Below are positions 44,011-52,731 of a stretch of 64,000 nt of DNA, piece after piece. The translations under genes were made by a program, and so were the position numbers. Origin of the DNA: Curtobacterium sp. Leaf261 (lineage in GTDB: Bacteria > Actinomycetota > Actinomycetes > Actinomycetales > Microbacteriaceae). A model generated the notes under the pieces. The model was given only the letters and a program-made list of their open reading frames with translations. It had not been told where the DNA came from and did no database searches. Each line of letters starts with the position of its first letter. The first letter of the stretch is position 1. Where the stretch lies: positions 19,530 to 83,529 of the forward strand of contig NZ_LMMJ01000002.1 in the NCBI RefSeq assembly GCF_001422205.1. The letters run 5' to 3'.

Positions 44011-46077
44011 TCACCGCACCGACAGCAGTGCGGACAGCGCGCTGGCCTGCGTGCGCCAGTCCCGGACGTTCGGCGAGCCCGAGGTCGATGCCCCGGCCCA
44101 CCGCTCGCCGAGCCGGTTCAGCGGATCGCGGTCCTTCGTCCAGACCGCGGTCGCCTGTGCGGCGTCGAACGACCGGTACGCGCCGCCGGTGGCCTGGTCG
44201 AGCTCGGTCATGTACCGCTCGAACACGCCCTTGAACTGCTTCGCATTGTCGTCGCAGGGGTTCGCGGCGGTCAGCGGGTCACAGTTCTCGGTGAGGACGC
44301 CGTTCACGACGAGCCCCGGCGATCCGGCCGCGGGGTGGATCGCCGCGTCCGCGAGGGCCTTCGCGCTGTCCAGGTACTTCGTGTCCCCGGTCGCGCGCCA
44401 GAGCTCGACGCCCCCGCCGATCGCGAGCCCCTGGTTGTACGTGTAGACGGTCTGAGCGTTGTTCACGCAGGTGTCGGTGATGCCGTCGTTGACGAGACCG
44501 TCCTTCCCCGCGAGACCCACCTGCTGGAACCAGTTCCAGCCGTCGACGGCGCGGGACAGCCACTCCGAGTCACCGGGGATCCGGTTGTGCAGCTCGGCCG
44601 CGATCTCGATGTACTGGCCGTTCACGACCGCGTTCTTGTACGTCCGCTCGCCGTCCCACCACACGCCGCCTTCGCAGGTCGAGGTGTCCCAGTACCCCTG
44701 CATATAGTCGCCGATGGACTCCGACATCTGCAGGTACTTGGCGTCCCCGGTCAGGTCGTAGGCGCGGATCCACGCGAGCGCCCACCACCCGCCGTCGTCG
44801 ATCGCCCGGCTGACGAAGCCGCCGGGGAGCTCGTCCCCGCTCTTCACGCCGGCCGCGAAGGCACCCTTGTTCACCTCGAAGGTCCGGTCGATCATCCACG
44901 CGTACCGGGTGTCGCCGGTGGTGCGCTGGTAGTCGACGACCGTCGTGATCGCGACGGCGGAGTTCCACCAGCTCGACGGCCACCACGCGGTGTACGGGTC
45001 GTACGAGTACACGAGCGCGTCGGCGGCCGCCGCGGCGTGGTCGACGCTCGGCCGTGCCCAGGCGGTGCAGACGGACTGCTGTGCGGCGGCGACCAGCACG
45101 CAGGCGCGGAGCGATCCCCCGGCGAGCTTCAGCCGCGGCTCGGCGGCGACGAAGCCCGCGGTCGAGGCGGTCGGTCCGGTCGCGGTCGTCACGCCGAGCT
45201 GCGAGCCCCCGGCGATCGACGCGCCCTCGTTCCAGGATCGGTCGAGCCAGACGCGGTCGCCGGATGTCGCCCCGGTGACACTCGCCCAGCCGGCGCCGTG
45301 CTCGTCGAAGTGCAGGCGGACGCTCCGGTTCACGGCGGATGCGTCGGCCACGGGGACCTGGTCGGTCGCGGTGCCGTGCGGGGCGCCGTCGCAGACACGG
45401 TCGCAGGACTTGGGGTAGGCCCACGCGGTGCAGGTCGTGCCGGCCGGGGTCTGCAGGCAGGAGCGGACGACGGCGCGGCGGTGGTTCCCCGGGTCGGAGA
45501 GGTTGACGGTCCTCGTGGCGAGCGCTCCGGCGGCCGTCGCCGTGACCGGCGCGAGCGGCTGGGTGCGGGTGGCACCGCCGTCGAAGGACCGCTCGACCCA
45601 GAGGCGGTCGCCGACGCGCGCGCTGCGGACCGTGCCCCACCCGACGTCGTCCTGGAGGGACGCGTGCAGCTGCAGGGACCGGCTGCCGGTCGACTTCGCG
45701 GTCACCGGCTGCGTGTCCGTCGCCAGGCCGGTCGTGGCGCCGCCGTCGCAGGTGAGCACGCACACCACCGAGGCTGCGGTGAGCGGGACGGCGGCGGCGT
45801 CCGGGCTGTCCGCACGCCACGAGGGCATCGCCTGCGTGGTGTTCCGGTTCGCGAGCCCGGACGTGGTCGGCGGAGCGGACACCGATGCCGGGGTCGACGG
45901 AGCCGTGGTCGCCGGAGCCGTGGTCGTCGGGGTCGGGGTCGTCGGGGTCGAGGTCGACGCTCCCGGCGGTGGTGCCGTAGCGCCGGGCGGAGCGGCGTTC
46001 GCGGCGGCCGGAGTGAGGACCCCGACGGCGAGTGCGATCGCGCTGGCGACCACGATGGACGATCGGAAACGATGCAT
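44011..46077 (-). CDS. Secreted glycoside hydrolase family 76 (alpha-1,6-mannanase type)
   Basis: 688 aa. Signal peptide MHRFRSSIVVASAIALAVG with AxA-type cleavage near PAAANA, then a Pro/Thr linker. About 250 residues follow containing two tandem modules of unknown type (GWGTVRSARVGDRLWVERSF and GWASVTGATSGDRVWLDRSW as equivalent blocks). A C-terminal GH76 domain has the catalytic Asp pair in RAIDDGGWWALAWIRAYDLTG. ATG at 46077 has an AAGGGGAG ribosome site 6 nt upstream. GH76 enzymes cut alpha-1,6-mannan of fungal or yeast walls, or mannans of actinobacterial envelopes; no transporter or regulator is adjacent. Confidence 0.9.
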   Translation of the reverse strand: MHRFRSSIVVASAIALAVGVLTPAAANAAPPGATAPPPGASTSTPTTPTPTTTAPATTAPSTPASVSAPPTTSGLANRNTTQAMPSWRADSPDAAAVPLTAASVVCVLTCDGGATTGLATDTQPVTAKSTGSRSLQLHASLQDDVGWGTVRSARVGDRLWVERSFDGGATRTQPLAPVTATAAGALATRTVNLSDPGNHRRAVVRSCLQTPAGTTCTAWAYPKSCDRVCDGAPHGTATDQVPVADASAVNRSVRLHFDEHGAGWASVTGATSGDRVWLDRSWNEGASIAGGSQLGVTTATGPTASTAGFVAAEPRLKLAGGSLRACVLVAAAQQSVCTAWARPSVDHAAAAADALVYSYDPYTAWWPSSWWNSAVAITTVVDYQRTTGDTRYAWMIDRTFEVNKGAFAAGVKSGDELPGGFVSRAIDDGGWWALAWIRAYDLTGDAKYLQMSESIGDYMQGYWDTSTCEGGVWWDGERTYKNAVVNGQYIEIAAELHNRIPGDSEWLSRAVDGWNWFQQVGLAGKDGLVNDGITDTCVNNAQTVYTYNQGLAIGGGVELWRATGDTKYLDSAKALADAAIHPAAGSPGLVVNGVLTENCDPLTAANPCDDNAKQFKGVFERYMTELDQATGGAYRSFDAAQATAVWTKDRDPLNRLGERWAGASTSGSPNVRDWRTQASALSALLSVR

Positions 46078-46205
46078 GGTGTCTCCCCTTCGAGACGTCC
46101 GGCTGCTTTCGGGGAGCGACGTTAGCGCTCCGGGTGGCCCCTGAACAGGGGGTGGAACGAATTTCCCCATCAAGTGGATGAATTCGCGCGGTCCACTCCG
46201 CCGGG

Positions 46206-46211
46206 TACGGT
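46206..46211 (+). promoter_or_regulatory. -10 box of the APH-like gene
   Basis: TACGGT ends 6 nt before the GTG at 46218; it fixes that start. Confidence 0.55.
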
Positions 46212-46217
46212 CGCGGT

Positions 46218-47087
46218 GTGCATCCCGCAGCCGACATCACCGTGACGGTCCCGCTCGTCCGGGATCTCCTCCGCGATCAGCATTCCGACCTCGCGGACCT
46301 GCCGCTCCGGGTCGTGGCGAACGGCTGGGACAACGTGATGCTCCGGCTCGGCGACGAGCTCGTCGTGCGGGTGCCCCGTCGCGAGGTCGCCGCGCACCTC
46401 GTCGAGCACGAGCAGCGGTGGCTGCCGACCATCGGCGCGCTCGTCGGACAGGTCGTCCGGGTGCCCGTGCCGGTGCGGATCGGCCGTCCGTCCGACGTCT
46501 TCCCGTGGCCGTGGAGCGTCGTGCCCTGGACGGACGGGGTCGCGGCGGGATCGACACCGGTGGACTCCCCGCGCGTGGCCGACGCGCTCGCCGCGTTCAT
46601 CGGCGCCCTCCACGTTGACGCACCGGGCGATGCGCCGCGCAACCCGGTCAGGGGCGGCCCGCTGTCCGATCGGGCGGGCGTCGTCGCCGAGCGGCTGGCG
46701 TCCGGCGACGTCCCGCGTGCCGGTGCGGTCGCGGGACTCTGGGACCGAGCGCTCTCGACGGCGGGGTGGGACGCGCCTCCCGTCTGGCTGCACGGCGATC
46801 TGCACCCCTGCAACCTGGTGGTCCACGGCGACCACCTCGCGGCGGTCGTCGACTTCGGCGACGTCACGGCGGGGGATCCCGCCACCGATCTCGCGACGGC
46901 CTGGCTGACGTTCGGACGGGAGGCCCGGGTGCGTTTCCGTGCGCACCTCGCGGCCGACGACGCCACGTGGCTCCGCGCGCGGGGGTGGACGATCGCGATG
47001 GCGACCGCACTCGTGACCGGGTCGTCGGTCGGCAGCGACCACCACGCGCTCGGCCTCCGCGCACTCGATGCGGTCCTCGACGACTGA
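46218..47087 (+). CDS. Aminoglycoside phosphotransferase (APH) family protein
   Basis: 289-aa kinase-like protein. N-lobe NVMLRLGDELVVRVPRRE; catalytic loop WLHGDLHPCNLVV; metal-binding VVDFGDVTAGDPATDL; C-terminal helices. Many members phosphorylate metabolites, not drugs, so resistance should not be assumed. Leaderless GTG start. Confidence 0.88.
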   Translation: MHPAADITVTVPLVRDLLRDQHSDLADLPLRVVANGWDNVMLRLGDELVVRVPRREVAAHLVEHEQRWLPTIGALVGQVVRVPVPVRIGRPSDVFPWPWSVVPWTDGVAAGSTPVDSPRVADALAAFIGALHVDAPGDAPRNPVRGGPLSDRAGVVAERLASGDVPRAGAVAGLWDRALSTAGWDAPPVWLHGDLHPCNLVVHGDHLAAVVDFGDVTAGDPATDLATAWLTFGREARVRFRAHLAADDATWLRARGWTIAMATALVTGSSVGSDHHALGLRALDAVLDD

Positions 47088-47185
47088 CCGCCTCCCGCAC
47101 TCGGGGAACGGGGGTATCGCGCGGCGGGCGCATCGGGGTTATGGTCACTCCACACACCCGTGCACTCCGACCCGGAGGGACCCCG

Positions 47186-47806
47186 ATGACCCCCCAGTTC
47201 CGCGTCCAGCACGACGTCGACCACGTCGACGCCTCACCCGCTGCCGACGAGCAGCAGCGATCCCTCCTCCGGAGCTGGATCGACCGGTACCGCGCTCGAC
47301 GAGTCGTCTGGTTCCGCCGTCGTCTCGAGCACCAGCTCGCCGAGCTCGGGCAGCTCCAGGAACTCATCGGCGATGCGCGCACGGTGGTCGACCGCGGGTG
47401 GGTCCAGCACGCGTGGTTCGCCTACATGGACGACCGTGGCCAGGTCCGACGCGCCTCGAGCGCCGCCGCGATGGACGTCGCCGGCCGACCCCTCGTCGGC
47501 GCGTGCCTCGTCGGCTCGGTGGTCTACGCCGCCGGGGGGCCGCACGCGGTGCACTCCCAGCCCGTGCAGCGCGCGCTCGACCTGGTCTGGCACGCGCTCG
47601 CGGGGCAGGAGGGTGCACCCGTGCTCTGGTGCCCCGCGCCCGACGTCCGCATGGCGCGCGTCCGCGACCTCACCGGCTGGAACGACGCCGGAGCGCGGAA
47701 CGCCGCCGAGGTCTCGGGGCTGCTGCTCACCGCGGAGCGTGTCGCGATCGCGGAGTCCGACCGGCTCGTCGCGCGCGCGACGGAGAAGGGCTTCGGGCCC
47801 GTCTGA
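47186..47806 (+). CDS. DUF6197-like hypothetical protein
   Basis: 206 aa. An Arg-rich N-terminal helix with ELGQLQELIGDARTVVDRGW, then ACLVGSVVYAAGG and WNDAGARNAAEVSGLLLTAERVAIAE, a pattern I associate with DUF6197 proteins. Function unknown. ATG at 47186 has GGAGGG (47174-47179) 6 nt upstream, a clear leadered start; a -10 TATGGT is visible at 47140-47145. Confidence 0.65.
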   Translation: MTPQFRVQHDVDHVDASPAADEQQRSLLRSWIDRYRARRVVWFRRRLEHQLAELGQLQELIGDARTVVDRGWVQHAWFAYMDDRGQVRRASSAAAMDVAGRPLVGACLVGSVVYAAGGPHAVHSQPVQRALDLVWHALAGQEGAPVLWCPAPDVRMARVRDLTGWNDAGARNAAEVSGLLLTAERVAIAESDRLVARATEKGFGPV

Positions 47807-47987
47807 TCGCGAGCGCTTCATCGAGCACGGGCCCGCCGGGAGTGCTCCATAGCAGTCGTTCCTGAGCGTTCTGAAAGATCGTTACCCCTTCGTCACGTCG
47901 CTCGGAGATCATCCTCTGATCGGGGGTTTTCTCGCGCCCTGATCTGAGAATGGCTCGTCGATCGTCCTGTCCTGCTTTCGTTCTCGT

Positions 47988-47993
47988 TACCGT
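47988..47993 (+). promoter_or_regulatory. Possible -10 box of the osmoprotectant operon
   Basis: TACCGT with a leader of about 60 nt before the first permease. The preceding GATCA/TGATC hairpin (47907-47921), followed by a G and T run, could be a terminator. Confidence 0.35.
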
Positions 47994-48056
47994 TGACGGC
48001 GGTCGTGCCCGTGTCCCGCGGTGCCGACATCCCGTCGAACGAGAGGGCGATCCCCG

Positions 48057-48704
48057 ATGTGGCAGTACGTCGTCGACCAGTGGCCCCAGATCTGGTTCGG
48101 GTCCTGGCAGCACGTCTGGCTGGTGGTGCAGTGCCTCGTGCTCGCCGCCGTCCTGGCGGTGGTCATCGCCGCGCTCGTGTACCGGAGCCCGCGGCTCAGC
48201 TCGATCGCGAACGGAGTCTCCGCGATCGGCCTGACGATCCCGAGCTTCGCGCTCATCGGACTCCTCATCGTGCCCCTCGGCTTCGGTGTCGTGCCGTCGG
48301 TCGTCACGGTGACCTTCTTCGCCGCGCTCCCGATCCTGCGGAACGCGGTCGTCGGGCTGGCCGAGGTCCCCGGCACCGTCGTCGAGTCCGCGCGGGGGAT
48401 CGGCATGGGTCGCATCCGCACCCTGCTGACCGTCGAACTCCCCCTCGCATGGCCGATCATCCTGACCGGCATCCGGCTCTCCGCCCAGATGGTGATGGGG
48501 GTCGCCGCGGTCGCCGCGTACGCCCTCGGGCCCGGTCTCGGCGGTTTCATCTTCTCCGGGCTGTCGCGGCTCGGCGGTGCGAACGCGCTGAACTCCACGG
48601 TCGTCGGTGTCGTCGGCGTCGTGGTGCTCGCGCTCGTGCTCGATCTCCTGCTCCTCGGCCTCGGCCGCCTGACCATCTCGCGAGGTATCCGTGTCCAGCA
48701 CTAG
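48057..48704 (+). CDS. Osmoprotectant ABC transporter permease (OpuCB-type)
   Basis: 215-aa inner-membrane permease of the glycine betaine/choline/carnitine class. EAA-type motif VESARGIGMGRIRTLLTVELPLAWPII, with GLTIPSFALIGLLIVPLG and IRLSAQMVMGVAAVAAY. ATG at 48057 has a GAGAGGG site. First of four overlapping genes; the ATPase gene starts 14 nt inside its 3' end. Confidence 0.9.
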   Translation: MWQYVVDQWPQIWFGSWQHVWLVVQCLVLAAVLAVVIAALVYRSPRLSSIANGVSAIGLTIPSFALIGLLIVPLGFGVVPSVVTVTFFAALPILRNAVVGLAEVPGTVVESARGIGMGRIRTLLTVELPLAWPIILTGIRLSAQMVMGVAAVAAYALGPGLGGFIFSGLSRLGGANALNSTVVGVVGVVVLALVLDLLLLGLGRLTISRGIRVQH

Positions 48705-49983
48705 TCGCACCAGCACCAGCACCAGCACCAGCACCAGCTCCAGCAGTGCCCTCGCCGACTCCGGCGACGGCGTCACCGGAGCGAGCATCCTGCTCGACCA
48801 GGTGACCAAGCGCTACCCGGGGCAGTCGAAGCCCGCCGTGGACGGCATCACCCTGGAGATCCCGGCCGGCAAGGTCGTCATGCTCGTCGGGCCCTCCGGG
48901 TGCGGCAAGACGACCACCCTCAAGATGATCAACCGGCTGATCGAGCCCACCGACGGTCGCATCGTGCTCGGTGACGACGACGTCACGGACATCGACGGCG
49001 ACGAGCTCCGACGCCGGATGGGCTACGTCATCCAGGCCGGTGGACTGTTCCCGCACATGACCGTCGCGGCGAACATCGCGATCGTCCCGAAGATGCTCGG
49101 CTGGTCGAAGGAGCGGGTCGCGGCGCGCGTCGACGAGCTGCTCGAACTCGTCTCGCTCGACCCGGACACGTACCGCGACCGCTACCCGAAGGAGCTCTCC
49201 GGCGGGCAGCAGCAGCGCGTCGGGGTCGCTCGCGCACTGGCCGCGGATCCGCCGGTGCTCCTGATGGACGAGCCGTTCGGCGCTGTCGACCCGATCACCC
49301 GGCAGCGGCTCCAGGACGAGCTCATCAACATCCAGGAGGAGCTGCACAAGACCATCGTGATCGTCACGCACGACTTCGACGAGGCCGTCAAGCTCGGCGA
49401 CTGGATCGTCGTCTTCTCCGAGGGTGCGCACATCGTGCAGTACGACACCCCGGAGCGGATCCTCGCCGAGCCCGCGAACGAGTTCGTCGAGAACTTCATC
49501 GGGTCCGGGGCCGGCCTCAAGCAGCTCACGCTCACCCGCGTGCGCGACGTCGAGCTCGCGTCGGCGATCACGGTCAAGCCCGGCGACGCCGCGACGGACG
49601 TCCTCGCGACGCTCGACGCCGAGGGCCACAACCACGCCGTCGTCCTCGATGAGCGCGGGAGGCCGATCGGCTGGCCGTCCCGCCGACAGCTGGCCCGGAT
49701 GGACTCCGTCCCGGCGACGCGCTTCGACGACCTCCCGGTGATCGGTGACGGCGCGACGCTCAACGACGCCCTCGACACCATGCTCGTCTCGAGCGCCGGC
49801 GCCGCCCTCGTGACGGGCCGTCGCGACGTCTTCATGGGTGTCATCACCGTCGAGGTCGTGATGGAGGCGATCACGCACTCCCGCGCCGAGGCGGCCAAGG
49901 AGGCCGCGTACACACCGGTCGGCATCAACACCGGTGTGATCGACACCATCACGGTCCCCGAGGAGGGACCGATCGATGAGTGA
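48691..49983 (+). CDS. Osmoprotectant ABC transporter ATPase with CBS domains (OpuCA-type)
   Basis: 430 aa. Walker A GPSGCGKTT, signature LSGGQQQR, Walker B VLLMDEPFGAVD; the C-terminal 150 residues are a tandem CBS pair expected to gate transport by ionic strength or nucleotide. GTG at 48691. Codons 5-16 are a run of Ser-Thr encoded by five ACCAGC hexamers (48704-48735), a recent-looking N-terminal extension before the real domain at ILLDQVTKRY. Confidence 0.93.
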   Translation: MSSTSRTSTSTSTSTSSSSALADSGDGVTGASILLDQVTKRYPGQSKPAVDGITLEIPAGKVVMLVGPSGCGKTTTLKMINRLIEPTDGRIVLGDDDVTDIDGDELRRRMGYVIQAGGLFPHMTVAANIAIVPKMLGWSKERVAARVDELLELVSLDPDTYRDRYPKELSGGQQQRVGVARALAADPPVLLMDEPFGAVDPITRQRLQDELINIQEELHKTIVIVTHDFDEAVKLGDWIVVFSEGAHIVQYDTPERILAEPANEFVENFIGSGAGLKQLTLTRVRDVELASAITVKPGDAATDVLATLDAEGHNHAVVLDERGRPIGWPSRRQLARMDSVPATRFDDLPVIGDGATLNDALDTMLVSSAGAALVTGRRDVFMGVITVEVVMEAITHSRAEAAKEAAYTPVGINTGVIDTITVPEEGPIDE

Positions 49984-50737
49984 GGCCGTCGCCACCGGGA
50001 TCGACGGGCGGACGGCGACCGGGTGGAAGGGCCTCCTGGTCCAGCCGATCGCGATCGTCGTGGTCGTGGCCGCGTTCGCCGTCTGGCTGAACACGGCGGA
50101 CCTCTCCGCCACCGAGCGGGCCACGCTCAACCCGCGGGACATCGTGCAGTACACGATCACCCACCTGGCACTGACGTTCGTGTCCGCCGCGGTGGTGCTC
50201 GTGATCGGGATCCCCCTCGGGATCGTGCTCACGCGGCGACCGTTCAACCGCGCGAGCACCGCGATCCTGGCGGTCGCGAACTTCGGGCAGGCCGCCCCGG
50301 CCATCGGTCTCGTCGTGCTGCTCGCCGCCTGGCTCGGGTTCTCGTTCTGGACCGCGGTCGGCGCACTCGTGCTCTACGCGATCCTGCCCGTCCTCCGGAA
50401 CACCATGATCGGCATCGAGAGCGTCGACGGTCGGCTGGTCGAGGCCGGTCGGGGCATGGGCATGAGCGCGTTCGCCGTGCTCATGCGGGTGGAACTCCCG
50501 CTCGCCGTGCCCGTGATGCTCGCCGGGATCCGGACCGCCCTCGTGCTCCTCGTCGGCTCGGCCGCCCTCGGGACGTTCATCGGCGCCGGCGGTCTCGGCC
50601 TCCTCATCACCACCGGCGTGACGCTGTTCCTGCCGAAGGTGCTCGTCTCCGGGGCACTCCTCATCGCGCTGCTCGCGCTCCTCATCGACTGGGTCGGACG
50701 CGTGGTCGAACGCGCCGCCCGCCCGAAGGGACTCTGA
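49976..50737 (+). CDS. Osmoprotectant ABC transporter permease (OpuCD-type)
   Basis: 253-aa second permease. EAA-like motif VEAGRGMGMSAFAVLMRVELP and IRTALVLLVGSAALGTFIGAGGLG. The start overlaps the ATPase end by 8 nt, and the stop overlaps the binding-protein start by one base. Confidence 0.9.
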   Translation: MSEAVATGIDGRTATGWKGLLVQPIAIVVVVAAFAVWLNTADLSATERATLNPRDIVQYTITHLALTFVSAAVVLVIGIPLGIVLTRRPFNRASTAILAVANFGQAAPAIGLVVLLAAWLGFSFWTAVGALVLYAILPVLRNTMIGIESVDGRLVEAGRGMGMSAFAVLMRVELPLAVPVMLAGIRTALVLLVGSAALGTFIGAGGLGLLITTGVTLFLPKVLVSGALLIALLALLIDWVGRVVERAARPKGL

Positions 50738-51837
50738 TGACCGACCCGAACACCGAACCCGCACGCTCGACCGGCGCGACCGGCTCGACCGGCTCGACCG
50801 GCTCGACCCGCGCATCGCTGGCCCGCACCCGGCCGAGCACCGCGCGACGCCGTCGGCGCGCGGTCGCTGCGACCGTCCTGGCGGGCGCGACCGCCCTCGT
50901 GCTGACCGGCTGCGGGCTCCAGCCCGCCACGTCGTTCGTCCCCGCGGCCGCACCGGGGTCGATTAAGCAGATCGACGACCTGCCGGACGGTGCGCACATC
51001 ACCGTGACGAGCAAGAACTTCACCGAGCAGCTCGTGCTCGGCAAGATCGGGGTGCTCGCGGCGAAGGCCGCCGGGTTCGACGTCACCGACGAGACGAACG
51101 TGCCGGGATCGGTTGCCGTCCGGCAGCTCATGCTCGACCAGGGCGCCGACATGACGTGGGAGTACACCGGCACCGCGTGGCTGGCGTTCATGGGCCACAA
51201 GCAGGGCATCCCGGACAAGGAGAAGCAGTACACCTCCGTCCGCGACGAGGACCTGGCGAACGGCCTCACGTGGTTGCGGCCCGCGCCGATGAACAACACC
51301 TACGCGCTGGCCGTCCGGAGCGACGCCGTGGCGGACCTCGGGAACATCGAGTCCCTGTCGGACATCGCGAAGCTGCCGGTCTCGGAGCGGACGTTCTGCG
51401 TCGAGAGCGAGTTCAACTCCCGCGCCGACGGGTTCCGGCCGATGCTCGAGCACTACGGGCTCAAGCTCGGCGACGCGGACGGCGTCCCCTCGAGGAACGT
51501 GAGCATCCTCGACACCGGCACCGTCTACGAGGCCACCGCGCGGGGGAAGTGCAACTTCGGCGAGGTGTACACGACTGACGGCCGGATCAAGTCGCTGAAC
51601 CTGACGGTGCTCGAGGACGACAAGTCGTTCTTCCCGGCGTACAACGTCGCCCCCGTGCTGTCGACCGAAACGCTCCGGGAGTACCCGCAGCTCAAGCGGG
51701 TGTACGACCAGATCTCGCCGAAGCTCACCGACGCGCAGCTGCAGAAGCTGAACTACGAGGTCGACGTCGCGGGGCGCGAGCCCGCCGACGTGGCGTTCGA
51801 CTGGATGGTCGACGAGGGCTTCATCACGAAGCCGTAG
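50737..51837 (+). CDS. Osmoprotectant-binding lipoprotein (ProX/OpuCC-type)
   Basis: 366 aa. A long Thr/Ser/Arg-rich N-terminus precedes the hydrophobic segment and lipobox VLTGC. The OpuAC-type receptor domain starts HITVTSKNFTEQLVLGKIG and contains TWEYTGTAWLAF and YALAVRSD. Residues 13-24 are a TGS triplet run from a 9-bp repeat (CTCGACCGG), again a recent-looking extension. Ligand is probably a quaternary amine. Confidence 0.9.
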   Translation: MTDPNTEPARSTGATGSTGSTGSTRASLARTRPSTARRRRRAVAATVLAGATALVLTGCGLQPATSFVPAAAPGSIKQIDDLPDGAHITVTSKNFTEQLVLGKIGVLAAKAAGFDVTDETNVPGSVAVRQLMLDQGADMTWEYTGTAWLAFMGHKQGIPDKEKQYTSVRDEDLANGLTWLRPAPMNNTYALAVRSDAVADLGNIESLSDIAKLPVSERTFCVESEFNSRADGFRPMLEHYGLKLGDADGVPSRNVSILDTGTVYEATARGKCNFGEVYTTDGRIKSLNLTVLEDDKSFFPAYNVAPVLSTETLREYPQLKRVYDQISPKLTDAQLQKLNYEVDVAGREPADVAFDWMVDEGFITKP

Positions 51838-51840
51838 GCT

Positions 51841-51921
51841 CCGGCGCCGCAGCGCTCCGGTGCCGCGGTGCCGGAGCGCTCCGGTGCCGCTGCGCCCCGG
51901 TGCGTCCGGACTGGAGGCCCG
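51841..51921. repeat. GGTGCCGC repeats and half a family A element
   Basis: Short repeats of CTCCGGTGCCGC follow the binding-protein stop, then one family A arm (CGGACTGGAGG) without a partner. Confidence 0.55.
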
Positions 51922-51995
51922 CCCCGCGATCCGGCGGATCCGTTCGTCGACCAGGATGGTCACCGCGCGCACCGATGGAATACGTTTCACCAGCC

Positions 51996-52029
51996 GCAAA
52001 TTTGCAGGAGCTGCACCGAACGCTACGGT
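51996..52029 (+). promoter_or_regulatory. Promoter and palindrome of the MacB-type ABC pair
   Basis: GCAAATTTGC (51996-52005) is a perfect palindrome overlapping a -35-like TTTGCA (52001-52006). The -10 TACGGT (52024-52029) follows after 17 bp and ends 6 nt before ATG 52036. Confidence 0.55.
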
Positions 52030-52035
52030 TGGTGC

Positions 52036-52731
52036 ATGGACACTCCCGTGCTCGAGGCCAGGGGCCTCACCAGGACGTACGGTCGCGGTGACGCCCGGTT
52101 CGACGCGCTCAAGGGCGTGTCGCTCGCGGTCGGTCGTGGCGAGAGCCTCGCTATCGTCGGCAAGAGCGGCTCGGGCAAGTCGACCCTCATGCACCTGCTC
52201 GCGCTGCTCGACCGGCCGTCGAACGGCCAGGTGATGCTCGACGGCCAGGACGCCGCCCGACTGTCCGCCCGACAGGTGAACCAGACGCGCAACAGCACCT
52301 TCGGGTTCGTCTTCCAGCAGTTCTTCCTGACACCGAAGACGAACGTGCTCGACAACGTCGTGCTCCCGCTCAAGATCGCCGGGGTGTCCGGCCGCGAGCG
52401 TCGGCAGCGCGGACTCGAGGCACTCGACGCCCTCGGCATCGCGGACAAGGCGAAGAACGACGCGAACGACCTCTCCGGTGGGCAGAAGCAGCGCGTCGTG
52501 ATCGCTCGGGCGCTCGTGAACGATCCCGCCGTGATCTTCGCGGACGAGCCGACCGGCAACCTCGACACCACCACGGGCGAGCTCGTCGAGGACATGCTCT
52601 TCGGCCTCCAGCGCGAGCGCGGCATCACGCTCGTCGTCGTCACCCACGACCGGGAGCTCGCGACGCGCTGCGACCGGAGCGTCAACGTCCGCGACGGCCT
52701 GATCGTCGACCAGCAGGAGGCTGCCGCGTGA
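52036..52731 (+). CDS. MacB/LolD-type ABC transporter ATPase
   Basis: 231 aa. Walker A GKSGSGKST, QFFLTPKTNVLDNVVLPL, signature LSGGQKQR, Walker B VIFADEPTGNLD. It pairs with the FtsX-like permease that starts 4 nt inside its end. Such pairs export antimicrobials or envelope components, or work in stress signalling; no partner two-component genes are adjacent. Leaderless ATG at 52036. Confidence 0.92.
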   Translation: MDTPVLEARGLTRTYGRGDARFDALKGVSLAVGRGESLAIVGKSGSGKSTLMHLLALLDRPSNGQVMLDGQDAARLSARQVNQTRNSTFGFVFQQFFLTPKTNVLDNVVLPLKIAGVSGRERRQRGLEALDALGIADKAKNDANDLSGGQKQRVVIARALVNDPAVIFADEPTGNLDTTTGELVEDMLFGLQRERGITLVVVTHDRELATRCDRSVNVRDGLIVDQQEAAA

